Position numbers and translations under genes: made by a program. A DNA stretch of 28,750 nucleotides from Actinomycetota bacterium (GTDB lineage Bacteria > Actinomycetota > Thermoleophilia > Gaiellales > Gaiellaceae), in contig VAXK01000010.1 in NCBI GenBank assembly GCA_005885565.1, positions 1-28,750 of the forward strand. The letters are read 5' to 3'. Position 1 is the first letter of the stretch. The number at the start of each line of letters is the position of its first letter. The notes under the pieces are model-generated. The model searched no databases and was not told the origin of the DNA. It worked only from the letters and a program-made list of their open reading frames with translations. Of this stretch, positions 1-7,376 are shown in pieces.

Positions 1-101
1 AGCGCCGCGCCGCCGGCCAGCCCGCCCGTGAAGAAGTAGGTCGGGATCTCCGGCTTCCACACCGGCTCCTTGATGATCGGCCGGCCGTAGTACGAGGTCA
101 C
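1..101 (-). CDS. nrfD: NrfD/PsrC-family membrane anchor, N-terminal fragment (runs off window)
   Basis: Only the first 33 codons are present; the gene continues past the left edge. From a GTG at 101 the product begins with SYYGRPIIKEPVWKPEIP, then a TYFFTGGLAGGAA stretch that opens the first membrane helix. This is the usual start of NrfD/PsrC polysulfide-reductase-type anchors, which pass electrons between an iron-sulfur subunit and the quinone pool. The GTG overlaps the stop of the ferredoxin subunit as GTGA, so the two are probably translationally coupled. In context it should be the quinone-interacting subunit of the formate dehydrogenase. Family membership is clear even from this fragment; its full length and number of helices cannot be seen. 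Confidence 0.85.
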   Translation of the reverse strand, partial: MTSYYGRPIIKEPVWKPEIPTYFFTGGLAGGAA

Positions 102-904
102 CGCCGCCCGCCCAAGAACGCGACGAGCGCCCCCGCCACGAGCGCCGCCCCCGCCGCGAGCGCCGCGCCCCAGGCCTCGCCGAGGTGCCTCGTCGGGTCG
201 ACCGGGTCGGGCGGGAGGCCGTAGACCTCCGGCCGGTCGAGGAGCAGGAAGAAGGCGCCTCCGCCGCCGACGCCGTCGGTTTCGTCGGCGAGGTAGAGGC
301 GCGCGTCGCCTACGCCGGCCTCGTGCAGCTCCTCGACCCGTCCCTCGGCGCGCGCGAGCAGCTCGTCGACCGGCCCGAACTGGATCGACTTCGTGGGACA
401 CGCCTTCGCGCATGCCGGCTCGAGCCCGTCCTCGAGCCGGTCGTAGCAGAGCGTGCACTTGTGCATTCCGCCGTCGCCGCCGATCTCGCGCTTCGAGATG
501 ACGCCAAAGGGACAGGCGGTGACGCAGTAACCGCACCCGTTGCAGACGTCGTCCTGGATCACGACGGTGCCGAACTCGGTCCGCGTGATCGCGCCGGTCG
601 GGCAGACGTCGAGACAGCCCGCGTGCGTGCAGTGCTTGCAGACGTCGGAGCTCATCAGCCAGCGGAGCCCGTCGTCGACCTGCTGCTCGACGAAGGCGAC
701 GTGGCGCCAGGTGTTCGCGTCGAGGGCGCCGGTGTTGTCGTACGAGTGACCCGTCCATTCGAGCCCGTCCTCGGGGACGAGGTTCCACTCCTTGCAGGCC
801 ACCTCGCAGGCCTTGCAGCCGATGCAGATCGACGTGTCGGTGAAGAACCCCATCCGGGGCTGGATCTGGAGGCCGTAGGTCGTTTGGCCGTCGCCGGCTT
901 TCAC
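98..904 (-). CDS. fdnH: Formate dehydrogenase iron-sulfur (beta) subunit
   Basis: A 268-residue ferredoxin-type subunit that should wire the catalytic subunit to the membrane anchor. Four cysteine groups are visible in order: CIGCKACEVAC, then CKHCTHAGCLDVCP, CNGCGYCVTACP, and CTLC followed by CAKACP. This is the four [4Fe-4S] pattern of FdnH/HybA/DmsB-like proteins. A hydrophobic C-terminal segment (GEAWGAALAAGAALVAG and on) looks like the single membrane helix seen in FdnH. The GTG at 904 is chosen because it overlaps the fdnG stop as GTGA and places the first cluster motif about 30 residues in. No twin-arginine motif is present. The gene lies between fdnG and nrfD, with 4-base overlaps on both sides, so the three form one operon. 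Confidence 0.93.
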   Translation of the reverse strand: MKAGDGQTTYGLQIQPRMGFFTDTSICIGCKACEVACKEWNLVPEDGLEWTGHSYDNTGALDANTWRHVAFVEQQVDDGLRWLMSSDVCKHCTHAGCLDVCPTGAITRTEFGTVVIQDDVCNGCGYCVTACPFGVISKREIGGDGGMHKCTLCYDRLEDGLEPACAKACPTKSIQFGPVDELLARAEGRVEELHEAGVGDARLYLADETDGVGGGGAFFLLLDRPEVYGLPPDPVDPTRHLGEAWGAALAAGAALVAGALVAFLGGRR

Positions 905-3900
905 GACTCCAGCCTCCCCGGATACGACTCGACCAGCTCGCGCAGGGCGCGGCCACGCGGCCTGCGCCCCGGCCGGATGTCGCAGGTCGCCGCCTTGACC
1001 TCCTGGATGTGCACGTTCGGGTCGAGCGCGAGCGAGAAGACGTCGTTCGCCGCGTCGCCCGTCGTGAGCCCCTTCGTCCCCCAGTGGTAGGGCAGCCCGA
1101 CCTGGTGCACCGTGCGGCCCTGCACCTCGAGCGGCGTCATGCGCTCGGTGACGAGGACCCGCGCCTCGATCGCCGTGCGCGCCGTGACGATCGTCGCCCA
1201 GCCGCCGTGCTCGAGGTCGCGCTCGGCGGCGAGCTCGGGTGAGACCTCGCAGAAGAACTCCGGCTGGAGCTCCGCGAGGTAGGGGAGCGTCCGGCTCATC
1301 CCGCCCGCGGTGTGGTGCTCGGTGAGGCGGTACGTCGTGACGACGTACGGGTACGCGCCGTCCTCGTTGTAGCGGTTCTCGCGGTGCTCGAAGAGCTGGC
1401 GCGTGGGGTTCGCGCGCTGGGCGTAGAGCGGGTTGTCGAACGGCGACTCGTGCGGCTCGTAGTGGGTCGGCAGCGGCCCGTCCATCAGGCCGGCCGCGGC
1501 GAAGAGCCAGCCGCGCCCGTCGGCCTGGAGGATGAACGGGTGGTCGCCGGCGATCGCGTGCTCGGCCTCGGCGTCCTCCGGCGGGACGTAGGTCGGCGCC
1601 TTCTGCTCGTCGAAGTCCGGCACGTCCTCGCCGACCCACTTCTGCTCGGCCTCGTCCCACCAGACGAAGCGCTTGCGCTCCGACCACGGCTTGCCGTCGG
1701 GGTCGGCCGACGCGCGGTTGTAGAGGATCCGCCGGTTGAGCGGCCACGCCCAGCCCCACTCGGGCGCGACCCAGGTCTGCTCGCGGCCCGGCTTCTTGCG
1801 CGCCGGCCGGTTCTGCTCGTCGGCGTAGCAGCCGCAGTAGAGCCAGCAGCCGCACGCCGTCGACCCTTCGTTCTTCAGGTCCGCGTACGTGCCGAGCGCG
1901 ATCCCGTCCGCCCCGACGCCGTTGATCTCCCGTAGCACCTGGTCGGCGCTCGGCTCCTCGTATGGTCCGCTCGTCGCGTACGCCCAGGTGAGGTCGAGGA
2001 CCGGCCGGTCGCGCGGATCGGTCGACCCGGCGAGCTTCTCGCGGATCTTCCGGCCGAGGTGGTAGACGAAGCCGAGGTCCGAGCGGCAGTCCTCGGGCGG
2101 CTCGAGCGCCTTGGAGTGCCACTGGAGCAGCCGCTGCGTGTTCGTGAAGCAGCCGTCCTTCTCGACGTGCGTCGCGGCGGGGAGGAGGAAGACCTCGGTG
2201 CCGATCTTCTCCGTCTTCAGCTCGCCCGTCTCGATCTCCGGCGCGTCCTTCCAGAACGACGCGCTCTCGATCTCCTGGAAGTCGCGTACGACGAGCCAGT
2301 CGAGCTGCGCGAGCGCGAGCCGGTGCAGACGCGAGTTGGCCGAGCCGACGGCCGGGTTCTCGCCGAACAGGAAATAGCCCTTCATCTTGCCGTCGAGCAT
2401 GTCGACGGCGGTTTGGTACGCCGAGTGGTCGGAGTCGATCCTCGGCAGGTAGTCGAAGCGGAAGTCGTTCTCCTTCGTCGCCGCCTCGCCCCAGAACGCC
2501 TTGAGCTGGCTGATCACGTAGGCGTCGAAGTGGCCCCACCAGCCCGTCGTGCCCGCGTGGTTCTCGAGGTAGGCGGCGAGGTCGGTGTCCTTCTCGCCGT
2601 GCGGCATCGGCAGATAGCCGGGGAGGATGTTGTAGAGGGTCGCGAGGTCGGTCGAGCCCTGGATCGACGCGTGCCCGCGGAGCGCGACGATCCCGCCGCC
2701 GGGACGGCCGATGTTCCCGAGCAGGAGCTGGATGATCGCGGCGGTGCGGATGTACTGGACGCCGACCGTGTGCTGCGTCCAGCCGACGGAGTAGACGATC
2801 GCCGAGGTGCGCTCGCGGCCCGAGTTGGCGCAGAGCGCCTCCGCCACCTCCAGGAACTGCTCCTCGGTGCAGCCGCAGATCTGCGCCACGACCTCCGGCG
2901 TGTAGCGGCGGAAGTGCTTCTTGACGAGCTGGAAGACGCAGCGCGGGTGCCGGAGCGTCTCGTCCTCCTCGGGCGGCTCACCCGAGGAAAGGTGCCCCGA
3001 CTGCGCGCCGTGGCCGGACTGCTCGCCCTTCGTGCCGCCCTTCGAGCGCTCGCCCGCCGTCTCCTGGACGGGCATGCCGGCGTAGTGCCAGCTCGAGGTG
3101 TCGTAGATCCGCTTCTCGGGGTCGAAGCCGGAGAAGAAGCCGTCCAGGTCCTCCGTGTCGCGGAAGCGCTCGTCGATGATCACCGGCGCGTTCGTGTAGT
3201 GCTTGACGTACTCGTCGAGCCAGCGCTCGTGCTCGAGGATGTAGTTCACGACGCCGCCGAGGAAGGCGATGTCGGTGCCGGCGCGGATCGGGACGTACGT
3301 CGTCGCCATCGCGCTCGTGCGCGTGAAGCGCGGGTCGACGTGCATGATCTTCGCGCCGGCGAGCTTCGCCTCCATCACCCACTGGAAGCCGACCGGGTGG
3401 TTCTCGGCCATGTTCGAGCCCATGATCAGGATGCAGTCCGAGCGGGCGAGGTCCTGCTGGAAGTCGGTGGCCCCGCCTCGCCCGAACGAGGTCCCCAGAC
3501 CGGGGACCGTGGAGGAGTGTCATATGCGTGCCTGGTTCTCGACCTGGACGATGCCGAGGCCCATGCACAGCTTCTTGATCAGGTAGTTCTCCTCGTTGTC
3601 GAGGGTCGCGCCGCCGAGGCTTCCGATTCCCATGGTGCGGTTGTTGGACGCGTCCCAGGTAGCGCGGCGCGCCTCGAGGACGCGGTCGGCGATCATGTCC
3701 ATCGCCTGCTCGAGCGGCAAATCCTCCCAGTCGGTCGCGTACGGCCGGCGATAGCGCACCTTCAGCACGCGCGTCGGGCTCGTCACGAGCGACTTCGAGG
3801 CGGCGCCCTTCGGGCAGAGGCGCCCGCGCGAGATCGGGCTGTCGGGGTCGCCCTCGATCTGGTCGACCTTGCCGTCGCGGACGAAGACGAGCTGCCCGCA

Positions 3901-4068
3901 GCCGACGGCGCAATAGGGGCAGATCGACTGCACCACTTGCTCCGCCTCCGCCGTCCGCGGCCGGAGCTTCTGCGTGCGCTCGGACTGGACCGCCTTGCCG
4001 AGGGCGAGCGGATCGCCGTCGGCCTGCCGCAGGAGCGGCCAGCGCCCGATCAGCTTCGCGAGCGGCAT
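901..4068 (-). CDS. fdnG: Selenocysteine-containing formate dehydrogenase, catalytic (alpha) subunit
   Basis: Molybdopterin oxidoreductase that interconverts formate and CO2. The reading frame is interrupted once, by TGA at 3522-3520 (codon 183). The flanking residues NQARI-U-HSSTVPGLG and FGRGGATD match the selenocysteine site of FdnG/FdhF enzymes, so the UGA is read as Sec and the product is 1055 residues, the usual size for the family. The N-terminal [4Fe-4S] motif is C50, C53, C57 and C85. The ATG at 4068 follows AAGGAG at good spacing. No Tat signal (RR motif) is visible between the start and C50, unlike exported FdnG; this suggests a cytoplasm-facing enzyme. It heads the fdnG-fdnH-nrfD operon. 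A gene finder that treats UGA as stop would split it in two. Confidence 0.95.
3490..3522 (-). promoter_or_regulatory. Sec UGA codon plus bacterial SECIS hairpin in fdnG
   Basis: The UGA is at 3522-3520. Downstream lies a perfect 7-bp stem with a 5-base loop, GGTCCCC-GGTCT-GGGGACC (3508 to 3490). From memory of the E. coli fdhF SECIS, the apical GGUCU sits at nucleotides 19-23 after UGA there, and it does so here too. This loop is the SelB contact region in E. coli. The stem is translated as ordinary coding sequence. Confidence 0.9.
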
Positions 4069-4108
4069 CCGGCTCCTTCCTTCGCCTCGGGCGGCGAGCT
4101 TAAACGCG

Positions 4109-4933
4109 TCACGATCCTTCTTCCCGCTTGCGAAGGAGCTCGTCCAGCTGCACCCCGATGATGAACACGAGCACCGAGAGGTAGATGTAGGCGCCGAGCA
4201 CGAGGAAGGCGGTCAGAAAGCCGATCCCGGTCTTGAAGTTCGAGACGTCGCTCACCCAGACGCGGAAGACGAGCGAGAGCACAATCCACGCCCCGACGAT
4301 CGCGATCGAGCCCATGCTCGCCCAGCGCGGTCGCGGGTGCTCGGCCGGCGCGTAGCGGACGAGCACGCCGACCGCGACTCCGAGGAGGACCGCGGCCACG
4401 AGCCAGCGGCCGACGCCGAGCACGAAGTGGAGCGCGCCCGAGCCCAGCTTCGGCGCGATGCTCACGACGAGCACGGCGGCGATGAGGCAGAGGACGATCG
4501 CGGCGGCGAGCGCGAGGGCGACGAGGAGCTTCCGCCACCACGGGCGCTCGTCCTCCACGTCGTGGATCCGGTTCAGCGTCTCCATCACGGTCGCGACGGC
4601 GGCCGTCATGTGCCAGAGCACGAGCGCGGCGGCGAGCGAGATCAGCGAGCCCTTGTCGCTCGCGAGGACGCGCCTCACGGAGAAGTCGATGCCGCCGAAG
4701 ACCGGCCCTGTCACATGGCGTCGGATCGTGGGCGCGATCGAGTTCTCCCAGACGGAGGCCTGCCCGAGCGCCCCCAGGACGCCGAGGCCGAGCAGCGTGA
4801 GCGGGACGAGCGCGACGAGCGCCCGGAAGGACACCGCCGAGGCGAAGGTGAGCAGGTGGTGGCGGACGACGGCATCCCTCAGCTCGCTGGCGAGCCTCCG
4901 CGCCTGCCGACGCTGGGCTGCCGCGACGGCCAT
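4109..4933 (-). CDS. yihY: YihY/BrkB-family inner-membrane protein
   Basis: A 274-residue polytopic membrane protein, about six hydrophobic segments by eye. It shows the YihY/BrkB signature: an amphipathic N-terminus, then LTFASAVSFRALVALVPL (about residues 28-45) and a C-terminal GAYIYLSVLVFIIGVQLDE. The family was once called ribonuclease BN; that activity is not supported for it and the true role is unknown. ATG at 4933 is preferred over the GTG just upstream because GGGGGA lies four bases before it. The stop is 40 bases before the fdnG start on the same strand, so read-through into the formate dehydrogenase operon is possible, although fdnG has its own good ribosome-binding site. It diverges from htrA. 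Confidence 0.85.
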   Translation of the reverse strand: MAVAAAQRRQARRLASELRDAVVRHHLLTFASAVSFRALVALVPLTLLGLGVLGALGQASVWENSIAPTIRRHVTGPVFGGIDFSVRRVLASDKGSLISLAAALVLWHMTAAVATVMETLNRIHDVEDERPWWRKLLVALALAAAIVLCLIAAVLVVSIAPKLGSGALHFVLGVGRWLVAAVLLGVAVGVLVRYAPAEHPRPRWASMGSIAIVGAWIVLSLVFRVWVSDVSNFKTGIGFLTAFLVLGAYIYLSVLVFIIGVQLDELLRKREEGS

Positions 4934-5033
4934 CACGTCCCCCGTCCATCCCCGCGCGAGCCCGCGCGTAACCGTCCCGCCGACTTAACGCGAGCGCAAC
5001 AGCCGCTCAACGAGCGCCCAACCCCGGCTTGGC

Positions 5034-5039
5034 TATAAC
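5034..5039 (+). promoter_or_regulatory. -10 element of htrA (leaderless)
   Basis: TATAAC lies eight bases before the htrA ATG, and no Shine-Dalgarno sequence is present between them. The expected start of transcription falls at or next to the ATG. No convincing -35 element is seen. Confidence 0.5.
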
Positions 5040-5047
5040 GCGGCTCG

Positions 5048-6241
5048 ATGGACTCCGGCATCCTCAGGCGCGCCGCCGAGCTCCTTGTCGCAGCCGTGAT
5101 CGGCGCGGGTCTCACGCTCGGCGGCGTCGCCGTCTTCGCCGGCCTCGACGGTCACACGACGACCGTCCGCGAGATCGTCAGCGACGGCCCCGCCTCCGCG
5201 CCCGCAGCCTTCCGCACGGGACGTCCGCTCTCCATCAACCAGATCTACCGGAGCGCCGCGCCCGGCGTCGTGCAGGTCACCTCGACGAGCGTCGTGAGGC
5301 TCGACAACAGCAACCCGTTCGGCCAGGTCCCCGGCTTCCCGCAGCAGGAGACGCAGCACGCGCTCGGCTCGGGCTTCGTCATCGACAAGGCCGGCCACAT
5401 CGTCACGAACTACCACGTGATCGCCGGCGCCCGGTCGGTGGAGGTCAGCTTCTCGAACCACGACAGCATGAAGGCGCGCGTCGTCGGCAAGGACCCGGGT
5501 ACCGACCTCGCCCTCCTGAAGGTCGATGCCCGCTCGCGCGCGCTGACGCCGCTCACGCTCGGCGACTCGGACACGGTGCGCGTCGGCGACTCGGTCGTCG
5601 CGATCGGCAACCCCTTCGGGCTCGACCGTTCCGTCACCGCCGGGATCGTGAGCGCGCTCCAGCGCGAGATCCAGGCACCGAACAGCTACGCGATCGACCA
5701 CGTCGTCCAGACCGACGCGGCGATCAACCACGGCAACTCCGGCGGCCCGCTGCTGAACGCGAGCGGCCGCGTGATCGGCGTGAACGCCCAGATCGAGACG
5801 GGCTCGGCCGGCGGCACCGGCGGCAACGTGGGCATCGGCTTCGCCATCCCGATCAACACCGTCCGCACCGTCGTCGCGCAGCTCCTGAAGAACGGCTCGG
5901 TCCAGCACGCCTCGCTCGGGATCACCGGTGTCGCGATCACGCCCGAGATCGCGAAGACCTTCCACTTCCCCGTCTCGTACGGCGTCCTCCTCGCCTCGGT
6001 GAAGGCGGGCAGCGGCGCCGCGAAGGCCGGCCTTCACGGCGCGACGACACAGGCGGTCGTCGCAGGCGACACCTGGCCGATCGGCGGCGACCTGATCGTG
6101 AAAGCCGACGGCCAGACGATGGGGTCGCTCGAGCGCCTGCGTGATGTGATCGCGGCGAAGAAGCCCGGCGACACCCTCCAGCTCGAGATCTACCGCGGCA
6201 CGAAGAAGATGACTCTCGACGTTCAGCTTGGGCGGCAATGA
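5048..6241 (+). CDS. htrA: HtrA/DegP-type serine protease with PDZ domain, membrane-anchored
   Basis: A 397-residue S1C-family protease for quality control of exported proteins. An N-terminal hydrophobic segment at about residues 11-31 acts as an uncleaved anchor or signal. A low-complexity linker follows, then the trypsin-like domain. The triad is H123 (TNYHVIAG), D153 (GTDLALLKV) and S231 (GNSGGPLL). The C-terminal 110 residues form one PDZ domain (ASLGITGVAI, then GGDLIVKADGQ and the final LEIYRGTK). The length is standard for a single-PDZ family member. The start at 5048 directly follows the predicted -10 element. Its last bases are duplicated exactly 100 bases downstream, and a two-hairpin element begins at the stop codon. 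Confidence 0.93.
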   Translation: MDSGILRRAAELLVAAVIGAGLTLGGVAVFAGLDGHTTTVREIVSDGPASAPAAFRTGRPLSINQIYRSAAPGVVQVTSTSVVRLDNSNPFGQVPGFPQQETQHALGSGFVIDKAGHIVTNYHVIAGARSVEVSFSNHDSMKARVVGKDPGTDLALLKVDARSRALTPLTLGDSDTVRVGDSVVAIGNPFGLDRSVTAGIVSALQREIQAPNSYAIDHVVQTDAAINHGNSGGPLLNASGRVIGVNAQIETGSAGGTGGNVGIGFAIPINTVRTVVAQLLKNGSVQHASLGITGVAITPEIAKTFHFPVSYGVLLASVKAGSGAAKAGLHGATTQAVVAGDTWPIGGDLIVKADGQTMGSLERLRDVIAAKKPGDTLQLEIYRGTKKMTLDVQLGRQ

Positions 6242-6344
6242 GGCACCGCTTGCGGTGCCGCCTTCGGGACGTGCGGGCCTTGCCCGTTCGTCCGTCTGCA
6301 ACGACCGGTCGAAACGTCCTTTTCAGCTTGGGCGGCACTGAGGC
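6222..6344 (+). repeat. 23-base direct repeats 100 bp apart at the htrA 3' end
   Basis: The end of htrA including its TGA (6222-6244, beginning TTCAGCTTGGGCGGCAATGA) recurs at 6322-6344 with one mismatch (CAATG against CACTG). The 77 bases between hold two palindromes. This looks like either a partial tandem duplication or a small element flanked by a target duplication. Confidence 0.75.
6242..6293 (+). repeat. Two-hairpin palindromic element, intergenic copy
   Basis: Hairpin 1 is GGCACCGCTTGCGGTGCC (6242-6259), a 7-bp stem with loop CTTG that starts within the htrA stop codon. Hairpin 2 (6267-6293) pairs GGACG with CGTCC and CGGGC with GCCCG around a CTT loop. Hairpin 1 has the same CGCTTGCG apex as a hairpin inside nadE at 26985-27002. 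It may also terminate htrA transcription, although no T-run follows. Confidence 0.65.
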
Positions 6345-6446
6345 GCTGGTGAGCCTCTCCCCTCGACACGCCGCCCCGAACGGCCCCATCCCCTGGGGGC
6401 CCGCTTCCGCTCGGGCGCAAGCCAGCGCGGCCCGCGGAAGCAACGA

Positions 6447-6482
6447 GCCGGAGGTCCCGCACGCCTGCCCGGGACCTCCGGC
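6447..6482. terminator. Strong 13-bp hairpin between convergent htrA and kinase genes
   Basis: GCCGGAGGTCCCG (6447-6459) pairs perfectly with CGGGACCTCCGGC (6470-6482) around a 10-base loop. It abuts the TAA of the minus-strand kinase gene at 6483 and lies downstream of htrA. It is symmetric, so it could serve both genes. No T-tract flanks it, as is common in high-GC genomes. The rest of 6294-6446 shows smaller GC-rich hairpins and no gene I can support. Confidence 0.7.
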
Positions 6483-7001
6483 TTACATGTCGAGGTAGCG
6501 CTCCACTTCCTGCGCCGAGCGGAGCCTGACGACGCGCAGGTGCGGATGCGCCGCGAGCCACCGCGGCAACTCCCGCCGGCGGCGGAGGTGGCTCCGGATC
6601 GTCCAGGCGAACATCGACTCCCGGCCGAAGAAGCCGCCGCGCCAGCTCTCGCGATTGCCGTTCCAGAGCTCCTCGTCGGTGCGGATCCGGCGGATCGTCC
6701 GTCGCCTCACGCGTGAGAGCGCCACGCGCAGGGGCAGGTCGAGCCAGACGACGGTGTCGGCGCGCTCGAGGACGAGGTCGCCGAGTGAGCTCTCGTAGTT
6801 TCCGTCTACGATCCAGCCGCTCCCGTCCGTCGCCGTCGCGACGCGCAGCCGGAACTCCTCGACCGGCGGCTCCGTCCAGCCGGGGCCGTGGAAGAGGGCG
6901 TCGAGCTCGACGTGCGGTAGGCCGAGACCGCGGGCGAGCTCCCGGGCGACGGTCGTCTTCCCGCTTCCGCTCGTGCCGAGTACGGCGATCTTCGGCGGCA
7001 T
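6483..7001 (-). CDS. P-loop NTPase, adenylate-kinase-like/topology-modulation type
   Basis: A 172-residue nucleotide-binding protein. The Walker A motif GTSGSGKT is at residues 9-16. It is followed by LPHVELDALFHGPGW, the conserved 'LD.L...PGW' block of small kinase-like proteins annotated as topology modulation (FlaR-like) or adenylate-kinase-like. A DGNY motif and the WLDLPLRVALSRVRRRT segment complete the family pattern. The substrate is not known for most members. Its ATG at 7001 is 24 bases from the divergent start at 7026; a TAGCGT -10 hexamer (7015-7010) lies eight bases upstream, so the mRNA is probably leaderless. The end is marked by a strong hairpin directly after the stop. Confidence 0.8.
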   Translation of the reverse strand: MPPKIAVLGTSGSGKTTVARELARGLGLPHVELDALFHGPGWTEPPVEEFRLRVATATDGSGWIVDGNYESSLGDLVLERADTVVWLDLPLRVALSRVRRRTIRRIRTDEELWNGNRESWRGGFFGRESMFAWTIRSHLRRRRELPRWLAAHPHLRVVRLRSAQEVERYLDM

Positions 7002-7009
7002 GGAGCGTC

Positions 7010-7019
7010 ACGCTACAGT
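7010..7019. promoter_or_regulatory. Back-to-back -10 elements of a divergent gene pair
   Basis: On the minus strand TAGCGT (7015-7010) lies eight bases before the kinase ATG. On the plus strand TACAGT (7014-7019) lies six bases before the GTG at 7026. The hexamers share the TA at 7014-7015. Both genes lack a Shine-Dalgarno sequence, which fits leaderless transcripts from one shared promoter. Confidence 0.5.
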
Positions 7020-7025
7020 CGCCGG

Positions 7026-7376
7026 GTGGAGATCGAGCCCGGCCGCCTGGTGCTCGCCGACGAAGAGCTCGTCGAGGACGAGGAGCTCTGGATCGACGAA
7101 GGCGGCGGCGACCACACCGGCTGGTTCTGCGTCCGCACCGATCCGTTCCCCTGCCCGGCCGAGAGCTGTCCGTTCGTGGCCAACTTCATGACCGCAGCGC
7201 ATCTCGTCCTCGTGTGGCAGGAGCGGGACGATCCGAACCTCCTCCGGCACGCCCAGCGCGCGAAAGAGGTCGGCCGGAACCCGCACGTCGTCGGCTACGA
7301 GCCGTCGTTCGGCCCGAGTGCCTCGTACTACGCGTGGGAGGCCGCCGGCCGTCCCGTCCACGGCGTCCGTCGTTGA
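7026..7376 (+). CDS. Hypothetical protein with clustered cysteines
   Basis: A 116-residue acidic protein that I do not recognise. It begins MEIEPGRLVLADEELVEDEEL. A cysteine cluster FCVRTDPFPCPAESCPF (about residues 34-50) could bind zinc or another metal, although no histidine completes a standard zinc-finger pattern nearby. No signal peptide or membrane helix is visible. GTG at 7026 is chosen because a TACAGT -10 hexamer precedes it by six bases and nothing upstream is plausible. The stop overlaps the TTG start of the YbdK ligase as TTGA, so the two are co-translated. The coding reading is supported by gene-like codon use and this tight coupling. Confidence 0.7.
   Translation: MEIEPGRLVLADEELVEDEELWIDEGGGDHTGWFCVRTDPFPCPAESCPFVANFMTAAHLVLVWQERDDPNLLRHAQRAKEVGRNPHVVGYEPSFGPSASYYAWEAAGRPVHGVRR

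Noticed and set aside
98..2539. Long open frames overlapping fdnG and fdnH in other frames and on the opposite strand
   Set aside because: They are rich in Arg, Pro and Ala without any domain, as expected of shadow frames in high-GC DNA; the real genes in the other frames carry all the motifs.
2967..2987. CCTCGGG/CCCGAGG hairpin inside fdnG as a repeat insertion
   Set aside because: It falls in a naturally variable Gly/Ser-rich loop of formate dehydrogenases and lacks the CGCTTGCG apex and the second hairpin of the element in nadE.
3423..3522. Formate dehydrogenase split by a stop or frameshift
   Set aside because: The frame is the same on both sides of a single TGA, which lies at the family's selenocysteine position with a SECIS hairpin.
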